Origin: Arsukibacterium sp.
GTDB lineage: Bacteria; Pseudomonadota; Gammaproteobacteria; Enterobacterales; Alteromonadaceae
NCBI RefSeq assembly: GCF_018402695.1
Contig: NZ_JAGYIM010000014.1
Location: forward strand, 1-64,000
Direction of reading: 5' to 3'
DNA length: 64,000 nucleotides
The translations under genes and the position numbers were made by a program. The notes under the pieces are model-generated. The model did no database searches and was not told where the DNA came from. It saw nothing but the letters and a program-made list of their open reading frames with translations. Of the stretch, positions 52,892-62,598 are shown in pieces; the first letter of the stretch is position 1; each line of letters opens with the position of its first letter.

Positions 52892-53752
52892 ATGAAAAGA
52901 GTTTTGCTGTTTCTGGCAACGAACCTGGCGGTTATCGTAGTACTGAGTATTGTACTTAATATCGTTTTCAGTTTTTTGGGGATTGATCACAGTAGCATCA
53001 GCGGGCTGCTGGTCTTTGCGGCCATTTTTGGTTTTGGTGGCTCTTTTATCTCTTTAGCGTTGTCAAAATGGATGGCGAAACGCTCCACCGGTGCCGTGGT
53101 CATAACTCAGCCGCGCAATGCCACCGAGCAATGGCTATTGCGTACAGTAGAGCGCCAGGCCAAAAAAGCCGGTATTGGTATGCCGGAAGTGGCTGTATAT
53201 GACTCGCCTGAGATGAATGCCTTTGCTACCGGCATGAATCGCAATGATGCGCTGGTGGCGGTAAGTACCGGTTTGTTGCGCAATATGAAACAAGATGAAG
53301 TGGAAGCTGTCCTGGCGCATGAGGTATCGCACATTGCCAATGGCGACATGGTAACCCTGACACTGATCCAGGGGGTGGTTAATACCTTTGTTATCTTCTT
53401 CGCCCGGCTGATTGCCGGTGCTATCCGCAACAATAACCAGCAGCTGGGCACCTTTGCCTATTTTGGTATCGTCATTGTCCTGGAAATTGTATTTGGCTTT
53501 CTGGCCAGTATTATTGTTATGTGGTTCTCACGCCAGCGTGAATACCGGGCAGATGCCGGTGCCGCACGTTTAGAAGGCCCCGATAAAATGGTTGCAGCAC
53601 TGGAACGGCTGAAGCATAACCATGAAAGCCGCTTAGAGGGTAGCTTAATGGCCTTTGGTATTGCCGGTAAAAAACCGAAATCAGAGCTGTTGTTAACGCA
53701 TCCGCCGCTGGAAAAACGGATTGAAGCCCTGCGTAACCGCCGCGAATTTTAA
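52892..53752 (+). CDS. htpX: Membrane zinc metalloprotease HtpX
   Basis: HtpX is a heat-shock-related inner-membrane protease that helps clear misfolded membrane proteins. The 286-residue protein (E. coli 293) has two N-terminal transmembrane segments (about 5-25 and 35-55). The HExxH motif is at residues 143-147 ([11 protein letters not shown]), with further hydrophobic segments at about 155-180 and 190-215. A zinc-ligand Glu lies in [23 protein letters not shown] precedes the ATG. It is a single gene with a strong terminator. Confidence 0.95.
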   Translation: MKRVLLFLATNLAVIVVLSIVLNIVFSFLGIDHSSISGLLVFAAIFGFGGSFISLALSKWMAKRSTGAVVITQPRNATEQWLLRTVERQAKKAGIGMPEVAVYDSPEMNAFATGMNRNDALVAVSTGLLRNMKQDEVEAVLAHEVSHIANGDMVTLTLIQGVVNTFVIFFARLIAGAIRNNNQQLGTFAYFGIVIVLEIVFGFLASIIVMWFSRQREYRADAGAARLEGPDKMVAALERLKHNHESRLEGSLMAFGIAGKKPKSELLLTHPPLEKRIEALRNRREF

Positions 53753-53777
53753 TTATTGATCTCTGGTATATAGCAAC

Positions 53778-53806
53778 AGGCCCCGTTAACGGGGCCTTGT
53801 TTTTTC
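53778..53806 (+). terminator. Terminator of htpX
   Basis: GGCCCCGTT/AACGGGGCC forms a perfect stem followed by TTGTTTTTTC. Confidence 0.93.
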
Positions 53807-53924
53807 TTCGCCGTTGGCCGCCATATGCCATTATTAATCTTTTGAATAGCGGCAATAGCCGAACAACACTGGCATCAGCTGTTAGTTTTGCTAAGGTAAG
53901 CAAAAATAATTAGCCGGAGTTGCT

Positions 53925-55061
53925 ATGTTACCGCCACCTAAAATAGAAAGCTTTAACCCACCACGCCGTATTCTGATGGGCCCGGGGCCGTCTGATGTAT
54001 ATCCGCAAGTGTTGGCTGCGCAGGCCCGGCCAACGGTTGGCCATTTAGACCCGCTGTTTATCGGCATGATGGATGAACTGAAACAATTATTGCAATACGC
54101 CTTTCAAACGGAAAATGAAATGACCATTGCTGTTTCTGCACCGGGTAGTGCCGGCATGGAAACCTGCTTTGTCAATTTAGTTGAACCGGGCGAGAAAGTA
54201 ATTGTTTGCCGTAACGGCGTGTTCGGTGAGCGGATGCGCCAGAATGTTGAGCGCTGCGGTGGTGTTGCAGTATGTGTTGATAATGCCTGGGGTGAACCAG
54301 TAAGCCCGCAACAGGTTGAGGATACGCTAAAACAGCATCCTGACGCCCGCTTTCTGGCTTTTATTCACGCCGAAACGTCGACCGGCGCGTTAAGTGATGC
54401 CAAAACCCTGTGCGCGTTAGCCAAACAGTATGAGTGTATCTCTATCGTCGATGCCGTCACGTCTTTAGGTGGAGTGGAACTGCGGGTGGACGAGTGGGGT
54501 ATTGATGCCATTTATTCCGGCAGCCAGAAATGCCTGTCGTGCGTGCCAGGTTTGTCACCGGTGTCATTTTCTGAAAAGGCGGTTGCCAAAATTCAGCAGC
54601 GCAAAAGCCCGGTGCAAAGCTGGTTTTTAGATCAAAGCCTGGTGATGGCTTATTGGAGCGGTCAGGGTAAGCGCAGTTATCACCATACGGCACCGGTAAA
54701 CAGTTTATATGCCCTGCATGAAGCCTTACTCTTACTGGCCAATGAGGGATTGGAGCAAGCCTGGCAGCGGCACCGTGCTATGCATCAGTTACTGGCTGAC
54801 GGTTTAACTAAACTTGGGCTGGAATTTGTCGTGGCAGAGCCTTACCGGTTGCCGCAGTTAAATAGTGTTTATATTCCAGCAGGGGTAGATGATGCTTTGC
54901 TTCGTCGTACCCTACTGAATGAATATAATCTGGAGATTGGTGCCGGCTTGGGCGAACTGGCTGGCAAAGCCTGGCGTTTAGGATTAATGGGCTATGGTGC
55001 CCGTCGTGAAAACGTGGCGCTGTGTATTCAGGCACTCACTGAGCAACTTACCGGGAGTTAA
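53925..55061 (+). CDS. Class V aminotransferase (alanine-glyoxylate/serine-pyruvate type)
   Basis: The 378-residue PLP enzyme resembles alanine-glyoxylate and serine-glyoxylate aminotransferases: [44 protein letters not shown], the PLP-contact Asp in [13 protein letters not shown], and the Schiff-base Lys in SGSQKCLS. Exact substrates among alanine, serine and glyoxylate cannot be told from sequence. AGCCGGAGTTGCT supports the ATG. It is followed after 102 bases by the TIGR02647 gene. Confidence 0.9.
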   Translation: MLPPPKIESFNPPRRILMGPGPSDVYPQVLAAQARPTVGHLDPLFIGMMDELKQLLQYAFQTENEMTIAVSAPGSAGMETCFVNLVEPGEKVIVCRNGVFGERMRQNVERCGGVAVCVDNAWGEPVSPQQVEDTLKQHPDARFLAFIHAETSTGALSDAKTLCALAKQYECISIVDAVTSLGGVELRVDEWGIDAIYSGSQKCLSCVPGLSPVSFSEKAVAKIQQRKSPVQSWFLDQSLVMAYWSGQGKRSYHHTAPVNSLYALHEALLLLANEGLEQAWQRHRAMHQLLADGLTKLGLEFVVAEPYRLPQLNSVYIPAGVDDALLRRTLLNEYNLEIGAGLGELAGKAWRLGLMGYGARRENVALCIQALTEQLTGS

Positions 55062-55163
55062 GATTATTATGGTGCAGTCTTTGGCCAATTTTCTGTAGAA
55101 AAGGCTGCCAATATTTGTCGATAACGGCTATCTTAAATCTGTTAATAACAGAGGACGTATGCT

Positions 55164-55400
55164 ATGCCGGTAACCGCTGAGCTAAATGCTGAGATAAAAA
55201 TTCTTAATTTATATAATCTCGATTCACAGATGGAAGGGTTAAAAGTACATAAAGATGCTGATAGCGAAACCCGTGCGGCAATTGCCCGACTACATCAGAA
55301 AGGGTTGCTTACTCAGAGTGACGGTGGCTATCTGACTGATCTGGGCGTGCACTGTGCGGAGCATATTCAGACCGCCATGCGTATTTTAACTAATCGTTAG
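55164..55400 (+). CDS. TIGR02647 family protein
   Basis: This 78-residue protein (MPVTAELNAEIKILNLYNLDSQMEGLKVH, then ARLHQKGLLTQSDGGYLTDLG) matches the small winged-helix-like TIGR02647 family. Members are often annotated as DNA-binding, although no function is established. AGAGGACGTATGCT gives the site for the ATG. Its stop lies 23 bases from the convergent end of the transglutaminase gene. Confidence 0.85.
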   Translation: MPVTAELNAEIKILNLYNLDSQMEGLKVHKDADSETRAAIARLHQKGLLTQSDGGYLTDLGVHCAEHIQTAMRILTNR

Positions 55401-55423
55401 ACAATTCACAGTTTACTGAGCAA

Positions 55424-57376
55424 TCACGCACTGGTCTGTTTTTCAGGCCAGTTCAGCCTGGCCAATGTGCTGGCATTTTGCTTTAAATGTTGTTCTAACT
55501 GCAGTAGCGCTTGCTGATCATCGGCATATACTGCACGCTGATATAACATATCTATTTTGCCAAGCAAATTGGCGTCTGCCAGATTATGCGCTTTCAGTTC
55601 AGCAATAAACTGGCTGAAATGCTGACCTGCCGGCTTATTGGCCAGCACCTTGCCAAAGTAGCGTCTGACAAGCAGTACCGGGGCTGCAAATTCTGCTGGT
55701 TGTCGTTGTAAATGCAGATACCACCATAGTATCAGTACAGTTATCAGCAACGTACCAAGCAATGCCAGCAACTTACCGGCAGCTTTTAGCTGTTGCCACA
55801 GGTTGTGCTGCTGATTGTCATCGAAACCAAGGACCCATACCGACCAGTAATAATCCAGATGCAGCAACTGCTGACTAAGATAATTAAAGGCAGACAAGCG
55901 ACGCCAGTTGGCTTGCAACTGATCTTGCTCATCGGCAGAAAGCGCCGCATCGAGGCCAGCCAGTACCCGCTCAGGTGCGATAACGGCTGTGGGGTCAAAT
56001 CGCTGCCAGCCGTTATTATCGTAGTATTCTACCCAGGCATGCGCCTCCCGTTGTCGCACTTCGAGATATTGTTGTTCTTCATGCCATACCCCGCCCTGAT
56101 AGCCTCCTACAACTCTGGCGGGCACACCCGCTTCGCGAAGTAATACGGCAGTCGCTGAGGCATAGTGGCTGCAAAAGCCGGTACGGCTATCAAATAGGAA
56201 GGCATCTATACTGTTCTCCCCCAGACCGGGCGGATTCAAACTGTAAAAATAAGGCTGTTGCCGGAACATTTCACTTATTTGGTCAATTAAGCCAGCGGTG
56301 GAGCTGGCTTTGCTGGTGAGTTCCCGCGCAAGTGCTTTCGTTTTCGGATTCGCACTGACCGTACGGCTATTTAACCGTTGTTCCAGCGCAATATCTTCTG
56401 GCACCGCTGACAATATACTCGTTAACTGATAACTAAGACGCTGACTGACAGGACGCCTGGCCTCAACTAAATAAGCAGATGCCGGTCTCACGACACTGGT
56501 ATATTGGACCGGCATACCAAGTGCAAACAGGCTGCGTTGATTACTAACCTCAGCAATAATCTGATAGCTAAGCGTCCGCTCAACATTGTTGTTAACTGGT
56601 TGCCGACTAGCCGGTTGCCTCCGCTCAAAGCGTTGATTAACAGTCCAGCTACGGCCATCAAAATCTTCATACACTTTTGCCCGCCAGTACAATTGTTGGC
56701 GCGGTGGTAACGAGTCTTCGAATATCGCCCGAAATGCCAACTTATCGCTTTGCACCAGGTTTTCAATGCTGCCCGGATCAAGGCTGTCTGCCAGGCCGGT
56801 GACTGCTGTTTCAGCAGTCGGGATCCGCCACAATGGTTGTAAGCGTGGAAACAACAAAAACATGGAAATCCAGATTGGCAATGTGAGCAGGATAGCTTTG
56901 CCCAGTTGCAGCAGCTGAATTTTATGTTGTTTACTGGCATACAATTGATAATGGCTGTACAGCGTGAACATTAGAAGAGCCAAGATAAGCAGGCTGACCA
57001 GCATGCTTTGATAAAAAATAAAACAGCATGCTAAAAGGAAGTAGAGCACCCATAACAGCTGATGGCTGTCATGGCGCTGATGAATAAGCACCAGCCGGCA
57101 GGTGGCTGATAGCAGTAATATTTGGATCATAAAATGAAACACGCCACTTTGCTTAATGCTGATAAGTAGTAGCAACAGGATCGATGCTGCAATAATATTA
57201 ATACGTTTTAATTTATTAACTTTTGAACTGCTTTGCTGCAATGGCCAGCGGTACAGCAACAACACTACTAGAATGGCGCTATACCATAATGGTAGTGCCT
57301 GATGCAGCAGCACTATCACTGCTATCAGAATGGCATAGAAAGAGAGTAACGCTTGTCGGCTCAATAGCACTAACAT
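55424..57376 (-). CDS. TgpA-like transmembrane transglutaminase (DUF3488)
   Basis: The 650-residue protein has about five or six N-terminal transmembrane helices (residues 10-170), a periplasmic transglutaminase-like core, one more membrane helix near 540, and a DUF4129-like C-terminal tail. The catalytic triad is recognisable: Cys in SRTGFCSHYASATAVLLR (near 400), His in REAHAWVEYY, and Asp in RFDPTAVI. The order matches Pseudomonas TgpA. The ATG at 57376 overlaps the DUF58 stop by 7 bases, so an upstream in-frame start is disfavoured. It is the last gene of the MoxR-DUF58-TgpA operon. Confidence 0.9.
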   Translation of the reverse strand: MLVLLSRQALLSFYAILIAVIVLLHQALPLWYSAILVVLLLYRWPLQQSSSKVNKLKRINIIAASILLLLLISIKQSGVFHFMIQILLLSATCRLVLIHQRHDSHQLLWVLYFLLACCFIFYQSMLVSLLILALLMFTLYSHYQLYASKQHKIQLLQLGKAILLTLPIWISMFLLFPRLQPLWRIPTAETAVTGLADSLDPGSIENLVQSDKLAFRAIFEDSLPPRQQLYWRAKVYEDFDGRSWTVNQRFERRQPASRQPVNNNVERTLSYQIIAEVSNQRSLFALGMPVQYTSVVRPASAYLVEARRPVSQRLSYQLTSILSAVPEDIALEQRLNSRTVSANPKTKALARELTSKASSTAGLIDQISEMFRQQPYFYSLNPPGLGENSIDAFLFDSRTGFCSHYASATAVLLREAGVPARVVGGYQGGVWHEEQQYLEVRQREAHAWVEYYDNNGWQRFDPTAVIAPERVLAGLDAALSADEQDQLQANWRRLSAFNYLSQQLLHLDYYWSVWVLGFDDNQQHNLWQQLKAAGKLLALLGTLLITVLILWWYLHLQRQPAEFAAPVLLVRRYFGKVLANKPAGQHFSQFIAELKAHNLADANLLGKIDMLYQRAVYADDQQALLQLEQHLKQNASTLARLNWPEKQTSA

Positions 57377-58299
57377 AGTGCCATCTCGCGAAGGCAGCGT
57401 TCCAGGTGCTGTTGGCCACACGATGGGCTGATGCTCTTGTTGTTAATTCGCAGGCCGTAAGGCTTACTGCGCTGTTCTAGTTGCAACATCAGGTAACAGG
57501 CCTTCGATAGCGCGACTTCAAGTGCAGCACCGCTGACTGCGGGTATGTTGATCCAGTCAGGCTCTGGTTGTGGACTAGTCGGTGCATGTTTTACCACCGG
57601 AGTTGCCGGGTCACGTGCCAGTCGTTTCCACAACATTAATTTAAGACTATCGCCAGCCTGATAGCTGCGGATCGTATCGTAATCATCAGCTAGCTGATTT
57701 TTGTTGCCGCTGTTTTCACCAAGGCTGTTTATTGCCTCGGTAGCCAAAGGTTTGGGAAAAACCCAATAATGATAATCTAGATTAAGCATACTTTTGCAAT
57801 TGAACAAACCAAAAGGATAATAGCTAATGACCGAGAGTCGGGGTAATGGAAAATAGCCCCGATGTTCAGTGACCAGCGGCACCATAACCTGCTGACTGTT
57901 ATCAGCAACAAAAGTCTGTTGGTGCTGTTTGAAATAACATTGAAGCTGCTGACGTGGCGTGGTTGCATGCAACGTTACCGGCACCATTAACGTTTCTGTT
58001 GCATAAGCGCTGAGAACCGGGGCGCAACTTACTGTTATGTTATGCAAATTACGCCAGGCTAACGTTAGCGCTAATAATAATACCGACACAAGCATATAGC
58101 TCATTAACAATATTAAATTGTTTTGGTAATTGGTGCCCAGTAGGTAAAGCAGAACCAGCAATAAAATGTACCACAGACCAAACCGGCTTGGCAGAATATA
58201 AATAATTTTCTGAGTTAAGGTTACCGCTCTGGCTTTGGGCTGCCGTTTATCCAGCCAGTGATTAAACCATTGGGTTAATCGGCTTTTGAGACTTTTCAT
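57370..58299 (-). CDS. DUF58 domain protein
   Basis: The 309-residue protein has two closely spaced transmembrane segments near the N terminus (about 35-80), then a beta-rich region. The DUF58 motif RSYQAGDSLKLMLWKRLARD (near residue 215) follows in the von Willebrand A-like fold. DUF58 proteins almost always accompany MoxR ATPases. The gene overlaps the MoxR gene by 4 bases and the transglutaminase gene by 7, indicating tight coupling. Function in this trio is unknown. Confidence 0.88.
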   Translation of the reverse strand: MKSLKSRLTQWFNHWLDKRQPKARAVTLTQKIIYILPSRFGLWYILLLVLLYLLGTNYQNNLILLMSYMLVSVLLLALTLAWRNLHNITVSCAPVLSAYATETLMVPVTLHATTPRQQLQCYFKQHQQTFVADNSQQVMVPLVTEHRGYFPLPRLSVISYYPFGLFNCKSMLNLDYHYWVFPKPLATEAINSLGENSGNKNQLADDYDTIRSYQAGDSLKLMLWKRLARDPATPVVKHAPTSPQPEPDWINIPAVSGAALEVALSKACYLMLQLEQRSKPYGLRINNKSISPSCGQQHLERCLREMALC

Positions 58300-59204
58300 A
58301 GCGGACAGTCAGTTTGCTCAAGTAGTATCTGACTAAGACTGTGACTGGCAGCGCTGGAACGTGGGTCTAACCGATGCTCAGCTACTGACGGAAACACCTG
58401 CTGCACATCATCAGCGCTGGTAAAATCTCTTCCTGCAAGCATCGCATGGGCTCTACTGGCACGTAATAATGCTTTAGACGCCCTGGGTGACAAGGGTAGC
58501 ATGTCGTTGCGATTGCGACTGGCATCAACCAGGCTTAGCAGATAATCAATAACCGCATCACTGACCTTCACAGCGCTCACCTGTTTTTGCAGATTTTTAA
58601 GCGTATCACTATCCAGCTGTTGAGTTAAAAACTGTAGCCGTGAGCCTTTGCTGTCATCGACCAGTAGTTTATGTTCTGCTGCACGGTCAGGAAAACCCAA
58701 TGACAAACGCATTAAAAAGCGATCCAGCTGTGATTCAGGTAACGCAGAGGTACCAGCATGAAATAATGGATTCTGGGTTGCGATAACAAAAAAAGGACTT
58801 GGTAAAGGCCGGGTTTCTCCGTCAGTACTGACCTGACGCTCCTCCATTGCTTCTAATAAGGCACTTTGAGTTTTTGGGCTTGCCCGGTTTATTTCATCAG
58901 CGAGTAATACTTGCGAGAATACCGGACCTGGCTGAAAATGAAATTGTTGTGACCGGACATCATAAATGCTCATCCCGGTTAAATCGGCCGGCAACAAATC
59001 ACTGGTAAATTGCACCCGGCGATAACTTAAGCCGAGGCTGTTAGCCAGTGCGTGGGCGAGGGTAGTTTTGCCCAGCCCCGGTAAATCTTCTAGCAATAAA
59101 TGGCCTTCAGCCAATAAACAGCATAGTGAAAGTCGAATTTGCTGTTGTTTGCCAAGAATAACCTGATTAAGGCTTTGTTCGACTTGATGTAGTTGCGCTA
59201 ACAC
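58296..59204 (-). CDS. MoxR-family AAA+ ATPase
   Basis: The 302-residue AAA+ protein has Walker A GLGKTTLA at residues 43-50, Walker B in VLLADEINRASPKTQSALLEAMEE, sensor 1 in FFVIATQNP, and the lid region with LSPRASKALLRASRAHAMLAGRDFTSADDV. MoxR ATPases act as chaperones in maturing partner proteins, often with VWA/DUF58 partners. It is first in the operon with DUF58 and TgpA-like genes, which probably work on the cell envelope. Confidence 0.93.
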   Translation of the reverse strand: MLAQLHQVEQSLNQVILGKQQQIRLSLCCLLAEGHLLLEDLPGLGKTTLAHALANSLGLSYRRVQFTSDLLPADLTGMSIYDVRSQQFHFQPGPVFSQVLLADEINRASPKTQSALLEAMEERQVSTDGETRPLPSPFFVIATQNPLFHAGTSALPESQLDRFLMRLSLGFPDRAAEHKLLVDDSKGSRLQFLTQQLDSDTLKNLQKQVSAVKVSDAVIDYLLSLVDASRNRNDMLPLSPRASKALLRASRAHAMLAGRDFTSADDVQQVFPSVAEHRLDPRSSAASHSLSQILLEQTDCPL

Positions 59205-59340
59205 GCCTTCTCCTTACTGCTGAAATTATTCTGCGGCTAATACCACATGACCGGACGGGATTGGATGAATCAAAGACTGCAACACGTATTTGAATCCGAT
59301 CTCTATACTAGCTGCTCTGGCGAGGGGATCAACAAAAACA

Positions 59341-59366
59341 ATAAGGCAGCCGAAGCTGCCTTATTC
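59341..59366. terminator. Terminator downstream of the subtilase gene
   Basis: AATAAGGCAGC/GCTGCCTTATT forms a perfect stem with CGAA loop. On the minus strand it ends in GTTTTTG, fitting the end of the protease gene. Confidence 0.88.
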
Positions 59367-59384
59367 AGAGTGGTTAATGAGAGA

Positions 59385-61886
59385 TCAGAAGTTTACGACC
59401 AAATCAGCTGAACATACGGTTGTGCCTTCCAGGCACATGCTATACGTAGCTGATGGGGCCATTGAGTTAAACCGATCGCGGTGTCTGCCGTCATTATCGA
59501 TAGTTTCGATATACATACCATCACGATATAGGTCGACATTGCCGGTTGCACCAGTCCAACGTAAATCAACTATTGTTGAACCGGTACGAGCCCTGATAGC
59601 CCGGTGCAGGGTAAGACTAATATCACTTTCCACTACAGCTACTGATTGACTAGTCATATCAGTTAAGCCGGTGTCATCAGTAACTGTCAGGCTGACGGTA
59701 TAAGTGCCCTCTGCAGCATAGCTATGGCTTGGGTTCTGTTGATCAGACATAGTACCGTCACCGAAGTCCCAGCTCCAACTGCTGATATCATCGTTCGCAT
59801 CTGTTGAGGTGTCTGTAAAATCGACATCGAGGCCTGACGCAACATAGCTAAAGCCCGCTACAGGTGCTTCCGGGTCTGGATCAACAACATCGCCACCAAG
59901 AGCGGTAATCGTTAAGCTCCAGCTGTTCAGCGTACCCAGGTCAGCACCTGCATTGTCGGACACATTTAGCGTCCAGTCACCTTGCATGGCTTCACCATTG
60001 AAGGTATCTACCACCCAGCTCTCAACCAGATCATCTTCACTGCCACCGGCACGGTTATGCAATGTATGCTCGGTTCCTTGTGGTGAGGTAAGGGTCACAA
60101 TTAAGTCACCGCGCCAAGTATGGGTAATATCCACCCCGGCCTCAACGCCGAACACAGTACCTTCATTAGGTACATTAATGACACTGGTTATACCGTCGGC
60201 GTCGTTATCAGGGATGTCTACCGGAGTCGTATTTTCAAAGCTGAAATCCGCCAGACCTTGCGGCAACACATCAAGTGTTGCTGACACGCTCTTAATCACT
60301 TCAGGATCTGCTGCGTCAACACCGGTTACCGTGATTAAGTAATCACCCCATGACGTATCAGCCATTGTGGGTACCGTTACGGTGACAGTGTCACCCGGTT
60401 CAGCAGTTTCTGCAGATAAGCTTGCCCCTGCAAGGCTTGGATCGGTGCTGACACTGAGATCCACCGTGCCCATCCAGTCTGCCAGATTACCCACATCCAG
60501 GGTAAACTCTGCCGTTTCACCGGCAACAATTTGCTGGCTGCCAGGTGATAATGACAAGCGGAAACTTGGGGTAGGATCAGCGTCTGCCAATGCATTAACC
60601 AGGTTCAGGCGTTTACCTGAAACAGTTTTACCATCGAGCGAGGCAAGCTCATCCCCGCTATCCATCAGAATAGCTTTCATTTCCAGTGGCGTAATTTCCG
60701 GATTAATAGACCATAATAACGCCGCTGCACCCGCGACGTGAGGCGAAGCCATTGAGGTACCGGAATAAGAGGCATAGCCATTACCCGGAATAGTTGACTG
60801 AATGGCTGAACCCGGGGCTCCCAAGTCTACTGATGTTGCACCATAATTTGAGGCGCCAACAGCAAATACCGATAAATCGTCATTCCGATCAGTCGAAGCC
60901 ACTGACACTATCACATCCAAATCATATGCTGCCGGATACATTGGACTGACGTCTGCGTCGGCACCATCGTTACCTGACGCGGCAATAAACAAAATGCCAG
61001 CGTCGCCACCTGACTGAATAGCGGCTCTGAGCGTTTCAGAGAAACCACCGCCACCCCAGGAGTTATTGGTGGCTTTGACATTAACACCATAATTTGTCTT
61101 TAAATCAGTAAAATAGTCAATACATTCGATAGCGCCAGCGGTGCTGCCACCGGTAGGGCCCAAAAACTGGCAAGGTAACAGCGTCACATTCCAGTTTACC
61201 CCGGTTATACCAACACCATTGTCGCCACTCGCACCAATAGTGCCGGCGACATGGGTACCGTGACTGTCGCTGTCCATCGGGTCGTTATTTTCATTAAGAG
61301 TTGAGTAACCATGTGGGTGTCCGGGATAGCTGCCGTCGTTTTCCCAGCGATTTGGAATAAGGTCAGGGTGATTATAATCCATACCGGAATCGATTACGCC
61401 AATGACAATATCCCGGCTGCCAGTTGTGATATCCCAGGCCTCAACTGCGCTAATGTCAGCGCCGGCAGTGCCACCGTTTTGCCCGGTATTATCAAGTGCC
61501 CACATTTCACCAAAGCTAGGGTCGTTTGGCACCGCAAGAGGCACGTTTAGCGCTTTAACCAGATAGTTAGGTTCTGCAACTTCTATTGCCGGATTTGCAG
61601 CAAGTTGTTTAATTAAAAAATCCCGACTTACCCCTTTAGGTACATTGATTTTTGCGATACGGCCATCAGCAATGTGGCGCATTTTAATGTCACGGCCCTG
61701 GCTATCGAGCTGGCGTAAGCTGGCACCACTGCGTTTAACAACAGCAACACGCTCTTGCTTAGATACCCCGGGTTTAAACATAACAAGTATAGAATCATCA
61801 GCTTCAGCAGCTTTATTAGCAGCGAATGCCGAACCAGAAGATAGCGCTGCGGCAATCGCTAACGCCAGAATTTTTTGCTTGGACAT
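59385..61886 (-). CDS. Secreted subtilisin-like protease with P and PKD domains
   Basis: The 833-residue preproprotease has a signal peptide (1-22), an I9-like propeptide (about 30-110) and an S8 catalytic domain (about 125-450). The triad is D166 (VIGVIDSGMD), H209 (DSHGTHVAGT) and S378 (SGTSMASPHVAG), with the oxyanion Asn in AASGNDG. A P/proprotein-convertase-like domain (about 590-680, ending in WSLTITAL) follows, then one PKD repeat (about 690-770, WSWDFGDGTMSDQQNPSHSY) and a C-terminal FN3-like segment with two Cys. The ATG at 61886 is preferred because AAAATGGGAACTC precedes it and the signal peptide starts there. It is divergent from the curlin genes. Confidence 0.93.
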   Translation of the reverse strand: MSKQKILALAIAAALSSGSAFAANKAAEADDSILVMFKPGVSKQERVAVVKRSGASLRQLDSQGRDIKMRHIADGRIAKINVPKGVSRDFLIKQLAANPAIEVAEPNYLVKALNVPLAVPNDPSFGEMWALDNTGQNGGTAGADISAVEAWDITTGSRDIVIGVIDSGMDYNHPDLIPNRWENDGSYPGHPHGYSTLNENNDPMDSDSHGTHVAGTIGASGDNGVGITGVNWNVTLLPCQFLGPTGGSTAGAIECIDYFTDLKTNYGVNVKATNNSWGGGGFSETLRAAIQSGGDAGILFIAASGNDGADADVSPMYPAAYDLDVIVSVASTDRNDDLSVFAVGASNYGATSVDLGAPGSAIQSTIPGNGYASYSGTSMASPHVAGAAALLWSINPEITPLEMKAILMDSGDELASLDGKTVSGKRLNLVNALADADPTPSFRLSLSPGSQQIVAGETAEFTLDVGNLADWMGTVDLSVSTDPSLAGASLSAETAEPGDTVTVTVPTMADTSWGDYLITVTGVDAADPEVIKSVSATLDVLPQGLADFSFENTTPVDIPDNDADGITSVINVPNEGTVFGVEAGVDITHTWRGDLIVTLTSPQGTEHTLHNRAGGSEDDLVESWVVDTFNGEAMQGDWTLNVSDNAGADLGTLNSWSLTITALGGDVVDPDPEAPVAGFSYVASGLDVDFTDTSTDANDDISSWSWDFGDGTMSDQQNPSHSYAAEGTYTVSLTVTDDTGLTDMTSQSVAVVESDISLTLHRAIRARTGSTIVDLRWTGATGNVDLYRDGMYIETIDNDGRHRDRFNSMAPSATYSMCLEGTTVCSADLVVNF

Positions 61887-62171
61887 ATGAGTTCCCATTT
61901 TAATTATTTGTAAAAAGTATGCTTGTTGCAGCACCTAATAGCATTAGCATGGTTATTAACAATTTGCTCATAACTTGCAAGAAATAGTAGGAAAGGGTTA
62001 GTAGCTTAGGACGGCAATATGTTAATAGATTAGCCGTACTTTACTGTATTTAATGACGAATAAAATTTGTAAAAGGTTGCCAAATTGAAATAAAAATAAA
62101 ACTTTTGTCCTATTGTAGCTTTTTGATATGTCTTTAGTCTGGAACTTGTAATAACAAATGAAGGAATATTT

Positions 62172-62576
62172 GTGCGTAATGTAAATGTTAAGGCAGTAAT
62201 TATGTCCGCAGGTTTGTTAACCAGCGGATTTGCGTTTGCAGATGTTTCTGTGCAATTGACTTCACTTATAGAGCGCCACGCTCTGGCAAACGGTGTCGAT
62301 ATCACTCAGTTAGGCGATCTAAACGTCGCTGATGTAACACAAGGTGGCGACGCTAATTACGCTGTATTACTGCAGCAAGGCGTGCTTAACCAGATATTTC
62401 TGCAGCAGTACGGCAGTGGCAATCAGGCACAAATCAGTCAGTACGGTAATAACAATGTTGCTGATATTTTACAGCAGGGAGAGAGCAATCTGATCCAGTT
62501 AGAGCAATGGGGAAACCGCAGTTTTTCCATTGAGCAAATTGGTAACGGTGCTGAAATCTCAATAATTCAATACTAA
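62172..62576 (+). CDS. Curlin-repeat protein, CsgB-like minor curli subunit
   Basis: The 134-residue protein has a signal peptide of about 23 residues (AGLLTSGFAFA) and then curlin repeats of the form G-x-x-N-x-A-x-x-x-Q-x-G. For example, LQQYGSGNQAQISQYGNNNVADILQQGESN occupies three of about five units in total. The length and low Cys content fit CsgA/CsgB (about 150). The C terminus ends in Tyr after IEQIGNGAEISIIQ, and order before the larger gene favours the nucleator CsgB. GTG is the start, with AAGGA nine bases upstream. Amyloid formation is inferred from family. Confidence 0.85.
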   Translation: MRNVNVKAVIMSAGLLTSGFAFADVSVQLTSLIERHALANGVDITQLGDLNVADVTQGGDANYAVLLQQGVLNQIFLQQYGSGNQAQISQYGNNNVADILQQGESNLIQLEQWGNRSFSIEQIGNGAEISIIQY

Positions 62577-62598
62577 TAAGAGACTCAGGGAGATTCAC

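Noticed and set aside
62123-62152. TTGATA-18-TGTAAT promoter candidate before the CsgB-like gene
   Set aside because: Transcription from it would begin almost on the ribosome binding site, leaving too short a leader; the true promoter is probably further upstream.
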